Of a stretch of 6,661 nt of DNA, positions 5,980 to 6,661 are shown piece after piece. The position numbers and the translations under genes were made by a program. The notes under the pieces were generated by a model, which was not told where the DNA came from, did not search any database, and worked only from the letters and a program-made list of their open reading frames with translations. Origin of the DNA: DASQUK01 sp046726215 (GTDB lineage Bacteria; Actinomycetota; Acidimicrobiia; Acidimicrobiales; VFJN01); NCBI GenBank assembly GCA_046726215.1, contig JBKPAA010000096.1, positions 1 to 6,661 of the forward strand. The letters run 5' to 3'. Every line of letters starts with the position of its first letter. The stretch's first letter is position 1.

Positions 5980-6198
5980 AAGCCCGCCTCGGCGCCCAAA
6001 GGAACACACGGCTGGCCAGCCACGACTCCGACGATCCAGCGTGAACCGCACGCTGTCGCCACCAGGAATGCACTCGTGGTCCACACCGGCAAGAACACAG
6101 CGCACCGTCCTCCAGGCGTCTCCAGTGGCTAGGACGGCACGCCTCTTGTTCGACCGCTCGTCAGCGGTCTCGATGACGACCTGACCAAGCTGTTCCAT
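5980..6198 (-). pseudogene. Unrecognised ORF, N-terminal 73 codons, 3' end lost
   Basis: ATG at 6196-6198 opens a frame that begins MEQLGQVVIETADERSNKRR, then AVLATGDAWRTVRCVLAGVD and a segment with HECIPGGDSVRFTLD. The alternation of hydrophobic and polar residues looks like a real beta-rich protein, unlike the arginine- and proline-loaded shadows around it. It has cysteines at residues 34, 43 and 65. I do not recognise the family. At about 5980 the frame enters the antisense of the amidohydrolase and stays open to 5422 without meaning, so the true 3' end seems to be lost. There is no strong ribosome binding site upstream (only GAG about 9 bases before the ATG), so an earlier start or a non-coding stretch remains possible. 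It lies 84 bases downstream of the cupin gene on the same strand. Confidence 0.4.
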
Positions 6199-6282
6199 GG
6201 CGCTCGACTCGGTGGTCGAGCAAAGCCATTGGGCCCGGAGTCGCTGCCGCGATGCCTCGGCCCGAAGCCGACCCGCACCCGC

Positions 6283-6660
6283 TCAAAGCTCGTGGCCGAC
6301 GGTGCTGTCCACGTGGCCAGGGATGCCGCCCTCGTGGCGGTCGCCCGTGGTCGAGGTGCCCGAGGGCTCGAACATCAGGATTGAGCCGCCGGGGGACGAC
6401 GGCTTGTGCTCCGTGCCCTTGGGCACGACGAACGTATCGCCCTGCCGCAGCGCGACTGTGTGCTCGCGACCGTGGCCGTCACGCAGCGCGATGTCGAACT
6501 GGCCGTCGAGGACGAGGAAGAACTCGTCCGTGTCGTCGTGGACGTGCCATACGTGCTCACCGCGGGTGTGGGCGACGCGGACGTCGTAGTTGTTGACCCG
6601 CGCCACGATCCGTGGGCTGTAGATCTCGTCGAACCCGGCCAGGGCCTGTGGGAGGTTCAC
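6283..6660 (-). CDS. Cupin domain-containing protein, ~125 residues
   Basis: This is a small single-domain cupin, probably a metal-binding cytoplasmic protein; the catalytic or sensory role is unknown. Both cupin motifs are complete. Motif 1 is GEHVWHVHDDTDEFFLVLDG, with the HxH pair and Glu as metal ligands. Motif 2 is GDTFVVPKGTEHKP, with the fourth ligand His. The opening MNLPQALAGFDEIYSPRIVA and the ending MFEPSGTSTTGD match short stand-alone cupins of ~115-125 residues that I recall from many bacteria. The GTG at 6658-6660 lies at the very window edge, so its ribosome binding site cannot be seen and the true start may be a few codons further out. Stop TGA is at 6283-6285. The frame is intact. 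Confidence 0.85.
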   Translation of the reverse strand: MNLPQALAGFDEIYSPRIVARVNNYDVRVAHTRGEHVWHVHDDTDEFFLVLDGQFDIALRDGHGREHTVALRQGDTFVVPKGTEHKPSSPGGSILMFEPSGTSTTGDRHEGGIPGHVDSTVGHEL

Positions 6661-6661
6661 G

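Noticed and set aside
5422..6198. A 258-residue minus-strand protein
   Set aside because: Residues beyond ~73 are the antisense of the well-supported amidohydrolase remnant.

Overview
This window looks like an accessory, heavily rearranged stretch of a high-GC actinobacterial genome. The grounds are codon usage strongly biased to G/C at third positions, a recognisable Lsr2 C-terminal domain (a nucleoid protein family of Actinomycetota), an S. griseus aminopeptidase-type M28 peptidase and GTG starts. I see no tRNA, rRNA, CRISPR array or complete transposon.

Layout. Positions 1-137 carry the 3' end of an unrecognised plus-strand gene. Positions 138-320 are non-coding and hold a short hairpin and a 14-nt direct repeat next to the end of a recombinase gene. 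Positions 321 to about 2170 on the minus strand are a chain of three broken units joined end to end: the first ~45-65 codons of a haloalkane-dehalogenase-like alpha/beta hydrolase (with a frameshift), the C-terminal third of an IS21-family istA transposase coupled to the first 160 codons of istB, and the C-terminal catalytic half of a tyrosine recombinase with a cysteine-rich tail. Positions 2292-3727 hold two apparently intact, divergent genes: a 99-residue secreted protein (minus) and an ArsR-type winged-helix regulator (plus). Positions 3793-5118 hold the C-terminal half of lsr2 (minus) abutting an N-terminally truncated M28 aminopeptidase with PA domain (plus), followed by a good hairpin terminator. 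Positions 5189-5979 hold a 5'-truncated and frameshifted YtcJ-type amidohydrolase. Positions 5980-6198 hold the N-terminal 73 codons of an unrecognised minus-strand ORF that runs into the amidohydrolase 3' end, and 6283-6660 hold a cupin protein (minus).

How the parts work together. Little of this forms a pathway. The only functional unit I can argue for is the divergent secreted protein/regulator pair. The dominant feature is a series of gene-to-gene truncation junctions with almost no spacer DNA (about 990, 1975, 3978, 5175-5189 and 5980). This is what repeated deletion and recombination around mobile elements would leave, but a chimeric assembly would look similar and must be excluded. I do not see a convincing new defence or mobile system here.
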